Shown in pieces: positions 6,954 through 16,864 of a DNA stretch of 50,327 nucleotides. The position numbers and the translations under genes were made by a program. The notes beneath the pieces were generated by a model that was not told the DNA's origin, made no database searches, and worked only from the letters and a program-made list of their open reading frames with translations. This DNA is from Candidatus Eremiobacteraceae bacterium (lineage in GTDB: Bacteria > Vulcanimicrobiota > Vulcanimicrobiia > Eremiobacterales > Eremiobacteraceae): positions 1 to 50,327 of the forward strand of contig DATCBN010000088.1 in the NCBI GenBank assembly GCA_036511855.1, read 5' to 3'. Each line of letters opens with the position of its first letter. The first letter of the stretch is position 1.

Positions 6954-9287
6954 CTACGTGGATCGGCCCGGCAACGAGAATCCGGTGGGCAGCGGCTGAG
7001 CGACGGTGCGCCGCACATAGATGTGGACTTGGTCGGCTGCTGAGCCATCGGATGCCTCCACCGTCCACGCGCCGTCGCGCAACTTCCAGATCGCGCGCAA
7101 CCCATTTGCGGTCAGCGCTGCGATTGGTTTGCCGTTCACGCGCCACCGCACATACGAATTCGGCGCCGCCGCAGCCTGCAATTCGAGCGCTTGCGCATCG
7201 CCGATCTCGACGCCCGCGTTGGTGGCGTGCAGCACGAACTCGTCGCCTTCCCGGGGAAACACGATCCGCACGCGCGGAATATGCATGGCCACCGGCTTCG
7301 ATGCGATCGTCGCGGCGGTACCGATCGAACGAGCCGGCGGCATGGCCGTGCGGAAATATCCCGTTAGATCCTGGGGATAAAGATACTCCGAGACGACCGC
7401 CGGACAATTAGGGCCCGGAACGTTGCCGGTCGTCGCGCAGATCGGTTCTCGCACGAGCGTCGCCGGAAGCGCGAACGGCGCCGGATCGCGGCTCTCGTGC
7501 AGATGCAGCATGATGCGGTTCCACAACGGCGCAGCGCCCACAACACCCGAAACGCGCCGCATTGGGCGGCCGTCGAAGTTGCCGGCCCAAACGCCGACGG
7601 TGTAATCGGTGGTGTAGCCCACGGTCCACGTGTCGCGGTAGTCCGACGATGTTCCGGTCTTGACGGCCGCCGGAAATGGCGGCGCGAGCATGGAGTCGAC
7701 ACCGAACGACGCGGCGCGAGCGTGCGGATCGGCCAGCATGTCGGTGATGAGTTGCCAGGCGGCCGGATCGCCGATCTGACGGCCGGCGGCGACGGCGCTT
7801 CCATGAGGGCTCGCATCTCCAGCGCCGGCTAGCAGCACTCGCAGCGGAATCTCGTCGCCCGAGCGCGCCGCAGTGAGATACGCGTGCGTCAGCTCCCACA
7901 GGCTCACCTCGCCCGAGCCCAACGTGAGACCAAGGCCATAAAATTCCGCCGGCTTGTCCAAGTGGACAAACCCGAGCGCGCGCAGCCGGTCGAGAAACGT
8001 TCCCACACCGGTGAGCGACAGAACACGCACGGCCGGAACGTTGAGCGAATCCGCAAGAGCCACGCGCACCCGCACGGGACCCAGATACGTCTCGGAGTAG
8101 TCGCTGGGACTGTAGAGCTGCCCGCCGGGAATAGCGTAGTACGCTTGCGTGTCTTGGAGTATCGTGTTCGGCCGGATGACGTGACTTTCGAGCGCATCTT
8201 GATAGAGGAACGGCTTCAACGTCGAACCGGGTTGGCGCAGACTTTGCACGCCGTCGTTGCGGCCGAGCGCGAGATCGTCGAAGTAGTCGGCCGAGCCGGC
8301 GTACGCGAGGACGTCGCCCGTCCGATTGTCCACCACCAGCACGGCCGCTTGGCTGACATCGTGGCCGGCAAGTCCGGCTAACGTCTGGCGTATCTGCGTC
8401 TCGACGAACTCCTGCAGCGGACGATCGAGCGTAGTTCGGGCGCGCGTGGTCCCAGGCGGCAGCGTCCCCGCCGTATAGAAGAGGAAATGCGCGCCGGCGA
8501 CGATGCCTTCATCGCGCGGCTGCAACGCCACCGATTCGTCGCCCGCGGTGTTTTCTTGCGCGGTCGTGATGTAGCCATCGGCTACCATCCGCGCCAGCAC
8601 GTATCGCTGACGGCTTCGCAGCGCGGACAGATGGCCGTACGGATTCAAGCCGGTCGGATCGTTCGGAAGCGCCGCGAGCAGACTTGCTTGTGCAAGGTCG
8701 AGCTTTGCCGCGGGAATGCCGAAGTACGTCCGCGAGGCCGCTTCGACGCCATAGATGTTGCCGCCCATGGGCAACCGGTTGACATATGCCTCGAGGATCT
8801 GCTCGCGATCCATGCCGGCGGCGATGCGCCAAGCACCCCATACCTCGAGCAGCTTGCCGGAGATGCCAATATGGCCGGCCGACAACATCCGCGCGAGCTG
8901 CATTGGGATCGTCGACGCGCCGCTCACCACCCGGCGCGTTTCGATCATCTGCCAGGTCGCGCGTGCGACCGCGGCCGCATCGACGGGCCCATGATGGTAG
9001 TAGCGGCCATCCTCGGCGGCGATGATCGCGTGCAAAAAATAAGGCGACACTTGCGCGAGCGACACGAACGCGGTATGCTCTTGGTCGCGCGATAACAACG
9101 TGCCGAGCGGCAAACCATTGCGATCGGAAAAATCTATGGCCGCCGACGTCGCATGAAGGTCGGCGGCGCGGATGGGTGCCAGGTAGGCCGAGAGCCGGAT
9201 CGCGATGCACGCGAACACGGCCGCAGCCACCGCCCGCCAAAGCGGGCTGAGGGGCCGCGAGGTGAGACCGACGAGGAATGTGCGCAC
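6954..9287 (-). CDS. pbpC: Penicillin-binding protein 1C, bifunctional
   Basis: 777 residues. It polymerises and cross-links peptidoglycan in the periplasm. There is one N-terminal membrane anchor (~residues 14-38). The GT51 transglycosylase domain shows EDGRYYHHGPVD around residue 92 (catalytic Glu), GASTIPMQLARML (123-135) and ILEAYVNRLPMGGNIYGVE. The transpeptidase domain has all three active-site motifs: STLK (355-358), SLN (414-416) and KTGTS (543-547). The last ~100 residues match the C-terminal domain special to PBP1C. The start is GTG at 9285-9287. It is divergent from the alpha-2-macroglobulin gene with 28 to 64 bp between them, a pairing known in many Gram-negative bacteria where the two are usually in one operon. 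Confidence 0.93.
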   Translation of the reverse strand: MRTFLVGLTSRPLSPLWRAVAAAVFACIAIRLSAYLAPIRAADLHATSAAIDFSDRNGLPLGTLLSRDQEHTAFVSLAQVSPYFLHAIIAAEDGRYYHHGPVDAAAVARATWQMIETRRVVSGASTIPMQLARMLSAGHIGISGKLLEVWGAWRIAAGMDREQILEAYVNRLPMGGNIYGVEAASRTYFGIPAAKLDLAQASLLAALPNDPTGLNPYGHLSALRSRQRYVLARMVADGYITTAQENTAGDESVALQPRDEGIVAGAHFLFYTAGTLPPGTTRARTTLDRPLQEFVETQIRQTLAGLAGHDVSQAAVLVVDNRTGDVLAYAGSADYFDDLALGRNDGVQSLRQPGSTLKPFLYQDALESHVIRPNTILQDTQAYYAIPGGQLYSPSDYSETYLGPVRVRVALADSLNVPAVRVLSLTGVGTFLDRLRALGFVHLDKPAEFYGLGLTLGSGEVSLWELTHAYLTAARSGDEIPLRVLLAGAGDASPHGSAVAAGRQIGDPAAWQLITDMLADPHARAASFGVDSMLAPPFPAAVKTGTSSDYRDTWTVGYTTDYTVGVWAGNFDGRPMRRVSGVVGAAPLWNRIMLHLHESRDPAPFALPATLVREPICATTGNVPGPNCPAVVSEYLYPQDLTGYFRTAMPPARSIGTAATIASKPVAMHIPRVRIVFPREGDEFVLHATNAGVEIGDAQALELQAAAAPNSYVRWRVNGKPIAALTANGLRAIWKLRDGAWTVEASDGSAADQVHIYVRRTVAQPLPTGFSLPGRST

Positions 9288-9315
9288 GGGCTAAAGCATT
9301 TCTTGGAGCGCGCGT

Positions 9316-12300
9316 TTGACGCAATGCATTCGCAGGGACGGATGGCCAGTCATGCCGAGCAACGGTGCCACAGCCCGCGGGGCGAGATTTTTCGCCTGCA
9401 CGATATTCCTATTGGGTCTTGGCGCGTTAGGGGCCGGATGCGCGCATAAAGAAGCGCCGCTGCCTGCCGTGGCGCCCGTGCCTGCACCCACTCTGCAGTC
9501 CTGGATCGCCGAGATAAGTCCGCAAGGCGAGGCCGATCCGCTTTCGCAGATACGCATCATCTTCAAACAGCCGGTCATTCCGGTCGAAAGCATCGAGAGT
9601 CCCGACGCGCAAACCGAGCTCGCGAGGTTTTCCTTGCTGCCGTCGCTGCCCGGACATTTCCGCTTCCTCACGCCGCGCATGGTGGGTTTCCAAGCCGACG
9701 CTGCGATACCCGTGGCGACGCGAGTTCAAGTCAGGATCGCAGCCGGTCTCACCGACGTCAAGGGCGACCGGCTCGACCGCGACCTGACCTGGACATTTCA
9801 AACCGAATCGGTCACCCTGACCGGCTTGCCGGGCACGGACGAAAACGGCGCGTTGATGGAAAATCCCGATCCGGGCGTCATCCGGCCGCGCTTGGTGGTC
9901 CGCGCGAATACCGAACTCGACATCGCGTCGCTGCGGTCGCATACGTCGCTCGCGCCCGAACGGGGCGGCGCCACCGCGTCCGTCGATGTCGAGCGCGACA
10001 CGTCGTCGCCGCCGCCGTGGCAATGCGATGCGTGCGACGGCGACAACGCAAGCTCGGGCTTCGACCCTTCGAAGGCCGACTGGGCCTACACCATCACGCC
10101 GACAGCCGACTTGGCGAAGGGGACCCGCTACGCGTTGGTGTTCTCTCCGGGCATAAACCCGACGCACGGCAATCTGCCAAGCACGGACAAATTCGCCGGC
10201 CGGGTCGTCACGTTCGCGCCGTTAGCGCTACAGAAGCACGAATTGACCGGTCAGCCCGGCCCCGACGGACCCTCCGGCCGGTTCGTCAACGGCGTGCTCC
10301 AGCTTGCGTTCAACAACGGCATCGACGCGGCGTCGGCAGGCACGAACATCACGATTTCGCCGGCCTCCTCGGATGCATCGCACCTGCTCGATGTGTACGA
10401 TGGCGACAACACGGCGACGCTCAATCCGCTCGTTCTCGCTCCGGACACCGCCTACACCGTCACCATCGGCGCGGGTTTGAAAGATCAATTCGGTCAGACG
10501 CTCGGGGCGGCGCAGACGGTCGCCTATAGCACCGGCGATTTGGCCGGCGATATCTGGGCAGCCGAGGGCCTGCACGTCTTTCCGCTGGACACCGGTCTGC
10601 GAATCGATGTCGCGACGGTCAACCTTCCCAAAAAACGATACAGCGCGGCGTATCGCGTGTTGACGCCGGCCGATCTCGTATGGCTCGATCCGCAGGATAC
10701 CGATATCTCGCGCATCTTGCCCGATTCGAAGGCATGGACGAACTATCCGGTGACGGCGCCGAAGAACCAACTCGTCACCACTGCGGTGCCGATCGCCGAC
10801 AAGCTCGGCGGCCCCACCGGCCTGCTGGCCTACGGTATCCAAGCGGACACAAACCAGTACGGAGCCGACAGCCCGAAGGCGTGGCGCACTCGCCAACTCT
10901 TCGGTGTGGTGGAGTTGACAAACCTCGGCGTCTTCGCACAGTGGTACCCGTCATCGGGCCTGGTTCGAGTCAGCCGCCTCTCCGACGGCGCACCGGTCGG
11001 CGGCGCAACGATCGAAGTTTATCCGTCGCGCGTTTCCTACGACCCTACGCCGGCCGGCGCGACCGCGCCATGCGCGACCGCGATGACCGACTCCACAGGG
11101 ACGGCGCACTTCGGTTCTGCAGACGTGAAGCCGTGCATGACGTTCTCGCAGTCACCGGATCAGGCGCCGGACTTGCTCACGGTCGTGAAGACGTCCGCCG
11201 ATTGGGCGTACGTCCGCACGTCGTCGTGGGATGGCTCGTACGGCTATGGTCTCTACGGCGGCTGGGACGGGGGAGGCGTGCCGCAATCGTGCGGGTCCGT
11301 TTACTCCGACCGGCAACTCTATCAACCCGGCGAAACCGTTCGTTTGAGCGGCGCGGCGTTTGCGTTGAGCGGCGGCAAGATCCAGCGCGAAAGCGGCGTG
11401 CGATTCCGCGTGACCCTCGACGATCCGAACGGAAATCACACGCTCGCCGGCACGACCGCCGCCGATGCGTTCGGCGCCTTCACGTTGTCGATTCCACTTG
11501 CCATGAATCAGGCTCTCGGCTACTACAGCGTGACCGCCAAAGGCGATGACGGGGTCGTGATCAACGGCGACTTCCGCGTGGCGCAGTTCCGCGCTCCTAA
11601 CTTCAAAGTCGCGCTGACGTTGGACAAGCAGTACGCGCCCGCCGGCGGCACGGTCAGCGCAACGGCCAGCAGCACGTACCTCTTCGGCTCACCGGTCGAA
11701 GGCGGCTCGGCGCAATACTACGTGACGCGTTCGCAGGCCGACCTCAATCCAAAAGGTTGGGATACATATCAGTTCGGTCCAAGGTGGTTCTGGCCCGACC
11801 AGGCGCCCGACGCGACAAGCGATGTGCTCCAGAGCGCTCAGACGATCGACGCAAAGGGCGCAAGCGCGCTGACGATCCCGGTCGCGGCCGACCTTCCGTA
11901 TCCGATGTCGTACCGCGTCGACATGCAGACGACCGACGTCTCACATCTGTCGGTGAGCGACTCGAAATCGTTCACGGCGTTGCCGTCGCTCGACCTGATC
12001 GGCCTGCACAACGATTGGGTGGCCACGGCTGGCAAGCCGTTCGCCGAAAGCGTGATCGTCACCGATCCCGACGGAAAGCCGCAATCCGGCAATCGCGTGC
12101 ATCTCGAACTGCAGTCCATGAAATACATATGGGCGGGTCAGATCGTGGAAGGCGGAGAGGCGCCGCAGGACCGTGTGCTCTACACCACGGTCGCGCAAGA
12201 CGACATCACGTCCACCAGTTCGGCCGTCGCCGTGTCGTTCACGCCGAAATCGTCAGGAGAATATCGCATCCGCGCGAACTTCCCCGGCGCGAGCAATGCA

Positions 12301-15141
12301 GCGACTGAATCAGACGACATCATCTACGCGACCGGCGACGAGCCGTACGCGTGGGGCAGCGACAATCCGGCCGGCATCCAGGTGAAGCTCGACAAACCGA
12401 ACTACAAAATCGGCGACCTCGCAACAGCCCTGATCGAATCTCCCTATCCGGCCGCCGAACTCTACTTCGCCGTGATCCGCCACGACGTGATCTCGTCGCA
12501 GATCTTGCAGGTGAAGGGCAGCGCGCCGCGCGTGCAGTTCCGCGTCGCGCCGGACATGGTGCCGAATGCAGCGGTAGAGGCGGTGCTCGTGCGTCGTGGG
12601 CGGCCGCTCGGTCAGTTGGCGTCGGGCACGTTGGACAGCCTTGCGCGCGCCGGATTCGCGCCGTTCAACACCGATCTGGGTTCGCACTATCTCAAAGTGG
12701 GAGTCCGTCCGGCACACGCCACCATCGAGCCCGGCCAAATGCAGACGATTCGCCTTTCCTTGCACGACGCAAATGGCAGACCAGCGGCCGGAGAGTTCGC
12801 CGTGATGGTCGTCAACGAGGCCGTGCTGCAATTGACCGGTTACCGGCCGCCGGATCTTGTGAAGACCGTTTTTGCCGATCAGCCGATATCAACGCGGTTT
12901 TCAGACAACCGGCCCAACGTCGTGCTGAGCAAGCAAAAGCTTGCGGGCGAAAAAGGTTGGGGTTACGGCGGCGGGTTTGGCGCCGGCGCTGCGGGAACGC
13001 GCGTCCGCACAAATTTCCAGCCGATCGCGTATTACAACGGCGCTGTGCGCGCGGATTCGTCGGGGAATGCGGTCGTCTCGTTCGCGCTTCCCGATGACCT
13101 GACGACTTGGCGCGTGATGGCGGTCGCCATCGGTCCACCCGGCGCGCCCGGTGCGCCCGATCCGCTCACGTTCGGCAGCGCCGACGCCACCTTCATCGCG
13201 AACAAACCGCTCGTCACCAACGCGCTGCTGCCGCAATTCGCCCGGCCGGGCGATGAGTTTCTCGGCGGCGTGACGGTTACCAATTCCACGGGCGCGCCGG
13301 CGCAAGTCGCGATCACGGGCCTCTTGGCTGGCCCGCTCGCATTCACGAGTACGTCGGCCCAAACCAACCGAGTGCAATCGACCGAAACGGCGGCCGTCGG
13401 CACGAGCGCCTTCCGGTTCGACATGAAGATCACGGGCGATGGAAGCGCCACCGTGCGATTCGATTCAGGCATGGCGGGCCTCACCGATGCGTTCGCATTG
13501 CCGCTCGACGTCGTTACGCGCAGCGTCCTCGAGTCCACAGTCGACACCGGCTCCACGCAGACCACCGCCACCGTGCCGATAAACGTCGGTCCGGACGTGA
13601 CGCACGACGCCGGCGGGTTGCAGCTCACTGTGGCTAGTTCGCTCGTGCCGTTCGTCGCCGGGCCGGCGGCCCGGATGATCGACGATTACCCGTTGCCGTT
13701 CGCCGAAACCGCCGGAAGCAGATTGCGTGCAGCGGCCGATATCGCGATCATCAACAAGCGCTTCGCCAGCCCGCTGACCGGCGTCGACGTCGCGGCCACA
13801 TCCGGCCTTGCGATGCAACAACTCGCGGCGCTGCAGCTTAGCAACGGCGGGCTGGCCCCATGGCCCGGCGCGACGAAGGCGGCGCCGCTCGACAGCGCGT
13901 ACGCGGCGCTCGCACTCGCCCGCGCTCGAGAAGCCGGCCTAAAAGTCGATGACGTGGTATGGCGCCGGCTCAGCGACTACCTCGCAGTGAACCTTGCGAA
14001 TCCTTTCGACGACACGTGTACATCGGATCTGTGCGCCGCCGAAGTGCGCCTCGCCGATCTGCAAGCTCTTGCCGCGCTCGGAGAACGGCGCACCGACTTC
14101 TTGCAGGAGATATTCGATAAACGCGACCGGCTCTGCGACGTCACGCGCGTGGAGCTGGCGAGGTATCTCTCGCAAACGCCGGGTTGGGAGTCGCAAGCCA
14201 AGCAGATGAGTGACGCGATCGAGCGCAACGTCTACATCACAGGCCGCGGCGCGGCGGTGAGCCTGCCCGGCTCGTGGCAATGGTATAACTCGGAGACCAC
14301 CGCGCAGGCGCAGGCTTTGCGTTTGTTCGTCGCGCGGGCAGGCTCGACAGATATCGCCGACAACATGCTCAAGACTTTGCTCGGCATGCGCCGCAATGGA
14401 ACGTGGGGCGATTCTTACGACAATGCCGAAGCACTGGACGCGATCGTAGACTACGGCGTCGCGCAAGGACCGGCGCCGGCGTTCAACGCGATGATCACGC
14501 TCGCGCGAGCGCCGATCATGGCCGAACGGTTCGCCGGCTATGTCGACCCGGAGCGAAGCAAGTTCGTACCGATGACGGGTTTGGCGCGTGGGCGCAGCGA
14601 CCTCGCTCTTTCTAAAGAGGGAACGGGGACGCTGCACTACGTCGTCTCTTACCAATACCAGCCGGTCAACGGCGAGCCCGGTGCGATAAACGGCTTGCGC
14701 GTACTGCGCGAGATCCGCCCGGCCAACAAAGAGCAGGTGCTCGCCACGATCGGCGTCGGCTACTCAGGTCAGCCGATCGAACTGCCGGCGGGCAACGTGT
14801 TCGACATAGGTTTGCAGATCATCACCGATCACTTCGTGGATCACGTGGTCATCGACGACCCGCTCCCCGCTGGTTTCGAGGCGGTCGACACCTCGTTCGC
14901 CACCTCCACGCCGTACTTTCAAACCACGAGCGCGTGGCAGATCGACTTCCAGACGATTGCGCGCGACCGCGTGACGGCGTTCGCGTCCGAGCTTTCGCCC
15001 GGCGTGTATTCGATGCACTACCTCGTGCGGACGGTCACGCCCGGTACGTATGTCTGGCCGGGAGCGGAAGCGCAGCTGCAGTACGCGCCGGAGGAGTTCG
15101 GCAGAACAGCGTCCTCAACGGTAAAAGTGACCCAGCCATGA
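9316..15141 (+). CDS. Bacterial alpha-2-macroglobulin lipoprotein lacking the thioester
   Basis: Up to 1941 residues. A TTG start (9316, GGAG 7 nt upstream) or an ATG at 9352 are possible; the latter puts the lipobox LGAGC at residues 26-30 behind a short n-region and looks better. Order of parts: lipoprotein signal, repeated MG-type beta-sandwich domains (many DxxGxx and YxPGETVRLSG-type elements), the YQPGETV macroglobulin signature near 11324, the bait/A2M family domain, a helical thioester-domain (~13680-14560), and a C-terminal receptor-like domain. Bacterial versions trap proteases in the periplasm and protect the envelope, often with PBP1C, which is the divergent neighbour. At the thioester position (residues ~1458-1470) the sequence is YPLPFAETAGSRL where the family has YPxGCxEQTTSRL, so the Cys and Gln are both missing. 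That resembles the thioester-less YfaS/MagD class and implies non-covalent trapping. Confidence 0.92.
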   Translation: MTQCIRRDGWPVMPSNGATARGARFFACTIFLLGLGALGAGCAHKEAPLPAVAPVPAPTLQSWIAEISPQGEADPLSQIRIIFKQPVIPVESIESPDAQTELARFSLLPSLPGHFRFLTPRMVGFQADAAIPVATRVQVRIAAGLTDVKGDRLDRDLTWTFQTESVTLTGLPGTDENGALMENPDPGVIRPRLVVRANTELDIASLRSHTSLAPERGGATASVDVERDTSSPPPWQCDACDGDNASSGFDPSKADWAYTITPTADLAKGTRYALVFSPGINPTHGNLPSTDKFAGRVVTFAPLALQKHELTGQPGPDGPSGRFVNGVLQLAFNNGIDAASAGTNITISPASSDASHLLDVYDGDNTATLNPLVLAPDTAYTVTIGAGLKDQFGQTLGAAQTVAYSTGDLAGDIWAAEGLHVFPLDTGLRIDVATVNLPKKRYSAAYRVLTPADLVWLDPQDTDISRILPDSKAWTNYPVTAPKNQLVTTAVPIADKLGGPTGLLAYGIQADTNQYGADSPKAWRTRQLFGVVELTNLGVFAQWYPSSGLVRVSRLSDGAPVGGATIEVYPSRVSYDPTPAGATAPCATAMTDSTGTAHFGSADVKPCMTFSQSPDQAPDLLTVVKTSADWAYVRTSSWDGSYGYGLYGGWDGGGVPQSCGSVYSDRQLYQPGETVRLSGAAFALSGGKIQRESGVRFRVTLDDPNGNHTLAGTTAADAFGAFTLSIPLAMNQALGYYSVTAKGDDGVVINGDFRVAQFRAPNFKVALTLDKQYAPAGGTVSATASSTYLFGSPVEGGSAQYYVTRSQADLNPKGWDTYQFGPRWFWPDQAPDATSDVLQSAQTIDAKGASALTIPVAADLPYPMSYRVDMQTTDVSHLSVSDSKSFTALPSLDLIGLHNDWVATAGKPFAESVIVTDPDGKPQSGNRVHLELQSMKYIWAGQIVEGGEAPQDRVLYTTVAQDDITSTSSAVAVSFTPKSSGEYRIRANFPGASNAATESDDIIYATGDEPYAWGSDNPAGIQVKLDKPNYKIGDLATALIESPYPAAELYFAVIRHDVISSQILQVKGSAPRVQFRVAPDMVPNAAVEAVLVRRGRPLGQLASGTLDSLARAGFAPFNTDLGSHYLKVGVRPAHATIEPGQMQTIRLSLHDANGRPAAGEFAVMVVNEAVLQLTGYRPPDLVKTVFADQPISTRFSDNRPNVVLSKQKLAGEKGWGYGGGFGAGAAGTRVRTNFQPIAYYNGAVRADSSGNAVVSFALPDDLTTWRVMAVAIGPPGAPGAPDPLTFGSADATFIANKPLVTNALLPQFARPGDEFLGGVTVTNSTGAPAQVAITGLLAGPLAFTSTSAQTNRVQSTETAAVGTSAFRFDMKITGDGSATVRFDSGMAGLTDAFALPLDVVTRSVLESTVDTGSTQTTATVPINVGPDVTHDAGGLQLTVASSLVPFVAGPAARMIDDYPLPFAETAGSRLRAAADIAIINKRFASPLTGVDVAATSGLAMQQLAALQLSNGGLAPWPGATKAAPLDSAYAALALARAREAGLKVDDVVWRRLSDYLAVNLANPFDDTCTSDLCAAEVRLADLQALAALGERRTDFLQEIFDKRDRLCDVTRVELARYLSQTPGWESQAKQMSDAIERNVYITGRGAAVSLPGSWQWYNSETTAQAQALRLFVARAGSTDIADNMLKTLLGMRRNGTWGDSYDNAEALDAIVDYGVAQGPAPAFNAMITLARAPIMAERFAGYVDPERSKFVPMTGLARGRSDLALSKEGTGTLHYVVSYQYQPVNGEPGAINGLRVLREIRPANKEQVLATIGVGYSGQPIELPAGNVFDIGLQIITDHFVDHVVIDDPLPAGFEAVDTSFATSTPYFQTTSAWQIDFQTIARDRVTAFASELSPGVYSMHYLVRTVTPGTYVWPGAEAQLQYAPEEFGRTASSTVKVTQP

Positions 15142-15190
15142 TCGCGCGCGGCCCTACAGCCCACGTCGCATGTAGGAGGGTGAGCACACC

Positions 15191-15285
15191 GTACTAGGGT
15201 GAGCAACGCTCACCCATTTGGGCAAGCGATGCTTGCCCTAGTACGGACGTAGAAAAAACGGGGCAAGCGATGCTTGCCCTAGTAC
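15191..15285. repeat. Bipartite palindromic element, full copy 2, plus an extra half copy
   Basis: Full unit at 15191-15244: GTACTA, hairpin GGGTGAGC-AAC-GCTCACCC (15197-15215), linker ATTT, hairpin GGGCAAGC-GAT-GCTTGCCC (15220-15238), TAGTAC. A second GGGCAAGC-GAT-GCTTGCCC hairpin follows at 15261-15279, again ending in TAGTAC. The order of the two hairpin types is the same as in the copy at 27989-28042 and the reverse of that at 276-332. The element lies between the alpha-2-macroglobulin stop and the acetyltransferase start, and the 201-bp gap holds nothing else recognisable. Confidence 0.88.
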
Positions 15286-15342
15286 AGTTGCCCTCGTACA
15301 GAGATGAAGGTCGGCCTCGCATGCTGCGCGTAGGTCTACCGT

Positions 15343-15972
15343 ATGGCCGGAGAAGGGTTACCAGCTACGCGGACGTGGTGGCACGCGCTGCCCGGTGCGA
15401 CGCACCTGCGCGCGTTTGTGAGGCTTATGCGGCAGGGCGCTCGCGACGTCGCCATGCGCGATCGGCTGCCGAACGCCACGATAGGCGAGGGAGTCATCAT
15501 CCGCGGCATCGAGCGCTTCACCTCGGGCAAGAACCTCATCCTCGATCATCGCGCGTACATCAATTGCCGGGGCGGCGCTTGGAACAAACGCGCCGGTTTT
15601 GTGACCATCGGCGACCATAGCGAAATCGGCCCGTTTTGCGCGCTCTGGGGAGCCGGCGGCATCACGATCGGCAACAACGTCCACCTCGGCTCGCACGTGA
15701 GCATCAGCGCGCACGAAGGCCGTCAGGTGAAACCAGAAGATCTCGATGTGATGAAGCCGCTGGATTTTGATTTCGCGCCGGTCGTGATCGAGGATCACGT
15801 GCTGGTCTGCTCGGGGACGTCGATTGCGCCCGGAGTGCGGATCGGCCATCACTCCATCATCGGATGCGGATCGGCCGTCGTGAAAGATGTACCGCCGTAT
15901 GCGGTGGCGGCGGGGTCTCCGGCGCGCGTGATACGCTTTAGCGTACCCCAGGCGCCGGATGCGGTTTCCTGA
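15343..15972 (+). CDS. Hexapeptide-repeat (left-handed beta-helix) acetyltransferase
   Basis: 209 residues. From about residue 48 the sequence shows hexapeptide turns such as IGEGVIIRGI, TIGDHSEIGP, GITIGNNVHLGSHVSI and the closing GxxSVVxxxVPPYAVAAGxPARVI pattern (VVKDVPPYAVAAGSPARVI). The catalytic His is likely in SAHEG or GHHS. These features place it among CysE/LacA/NodL/WbbJ-type O-acetyltransferases, which use acetyl-CoA on sugars or other small acceptors. The N-terminal ~45 residues are basic and not part of the helix. No clear ribosome site precedes the ATG, so the start could be slightly off. Isolated on its strand, so the acceptor cannot be inferred. Confidence 0.85.
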   Translation: MAGEGLPATRTWWHALPGATHLRAFVRLMRQGARDVAMRDRLPNATIGEGVIIRGIERFTSGKNLILDHRAYINCRGGAWNKRAGFVTIGDHSEIGPFCALWGAGGITIGNNVHLGSHVSISAHEGRQVKPEDLDVMKPLDFDFAPVVIEDHVLVCSGTSIAPGVRIGHHSIIGCGSAVVKDVPPYAVAAGSPARVIRFSVPQAPDAVS

Positions 15973-15979
15973 TTAGGGT

Positions 15980-16711
15980 TTACGGATAGTCGGGCGGGAA
16001 CAGATACGTGGGCGGCGGACCGTCGAGCGGTATGCCTTCTTCAATCGTGATCTGCATGTACGGAGCCAGTTGGATAAGTCTCGGATTGCCGATGTACGTC
16101 TGCCCATTGACGATGACCGTCTGCGGGCCGACGTAGCCGGCGACATTGCTCGTGGTGAGCGGCTCACCCCACATGTCGAACACGTTGCCGAGCTTGAACG
16201 ATCCCTGACCGACTCGTGGTTCCATGTGGACCATGCCGGTGTCGTCGTGCGTGTGCAAGAAGTACAGGCAAGTCTGGTGGTAGATGAAGACGTTGTGATC
16301 CGGTTGGAACATGCCGATGCCGCGCGGTATCGCGATCTGCTGGCCATCGACGAAGAGGCTCAGATGGATGTGGTGATGGCCGGGGCCGCCCACGGTCTTC
16401 AGGCAATTCAAGGTGCCGTCGATCGTCTGGCCCTGTCCGCCCGTGGCGGTGTCGCCTTCGGGGAATGTGGGCGTGCCGATCGTGGTGCCGATGAACATCT
16501 GGATAGGCGGAGGCGTATCGCTCGGGTTCGCGGTGGGCGCAACCGCGATGGAACCTACTTCGGGATCGATGGGCGGCTGGTTGGCCCCCGTGGCGGCCGG
16601 AGCCGACGCGGATTGCCCGCTGCAAGCGGCGAGACCTAATGCTAACGCCGCCGGTGCGGCCCAGGCCAACACGGCGAACGCCGAATGCTTGCGGAACGAT
16701 TGCTTCATCAT
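15980..16711 (-). CDS. His-rich lipoprotein with paired HxH and HTHDD motifs
   Basis: About 243 residues from an ATG at 16709-16711 that follows GAGG by 6 nt (an upstream in-frame TTG at 16723 is less likely). The signal ends in LAACS (lipobox), so the mature protein should be a lipid-anchored envelope protein. The mature part carries GGPGHHHIHLSLFVDG and, ~45 residues on, CLYFLHTHDDTGMVHMEP: seven His, two Asp and a Cys in two clusters that could together form a metal site. Similar CLYxLHTHDxxGxIH pairs occur in uncharacterised secreted proteins of soil bacteria. Function is not established; metal binding is an inference. It is convergent with the acetyltransferase, the two stops being 7 nt apart. 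Confidence 0.82.
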   Translation of the reverse strand: MMKQSFRKHSAFAVLAWAAPAALALGLAACSGQSASAPAATGANQPPIDPEVGSIAVAPTANPSDTPPPIQMFIGTTIGTPTFPEGDTATGGQGQTIDGTLNCLKTVGGPGHHHIHLSLFVDGQQIAIPRGIGMFQPDHNVFIYHQTCLYFLHTHDDTGMVHMEPRVGQGSFKLGNVFDMWGEPLTTSNVAGYVGPQTVIVNGQTYIGNPRLIQLAPYMQITIEEGIPLDGPPPTYLFPPDYP

Positions 16712-16864
16712 GCGTAACCTCAAGAATTGAGTTGTGGATCGTGTACGGAACTATGCACAGCTATCCTACCGTCTGCATGCCGATCCAGCCTCGGTCTTAA
16801 AGTCCCTAATTCGCCTGGTAGGAGACCTAGCACGTCGCCGCACGATTGGCCGCTTTAGCCGTAT

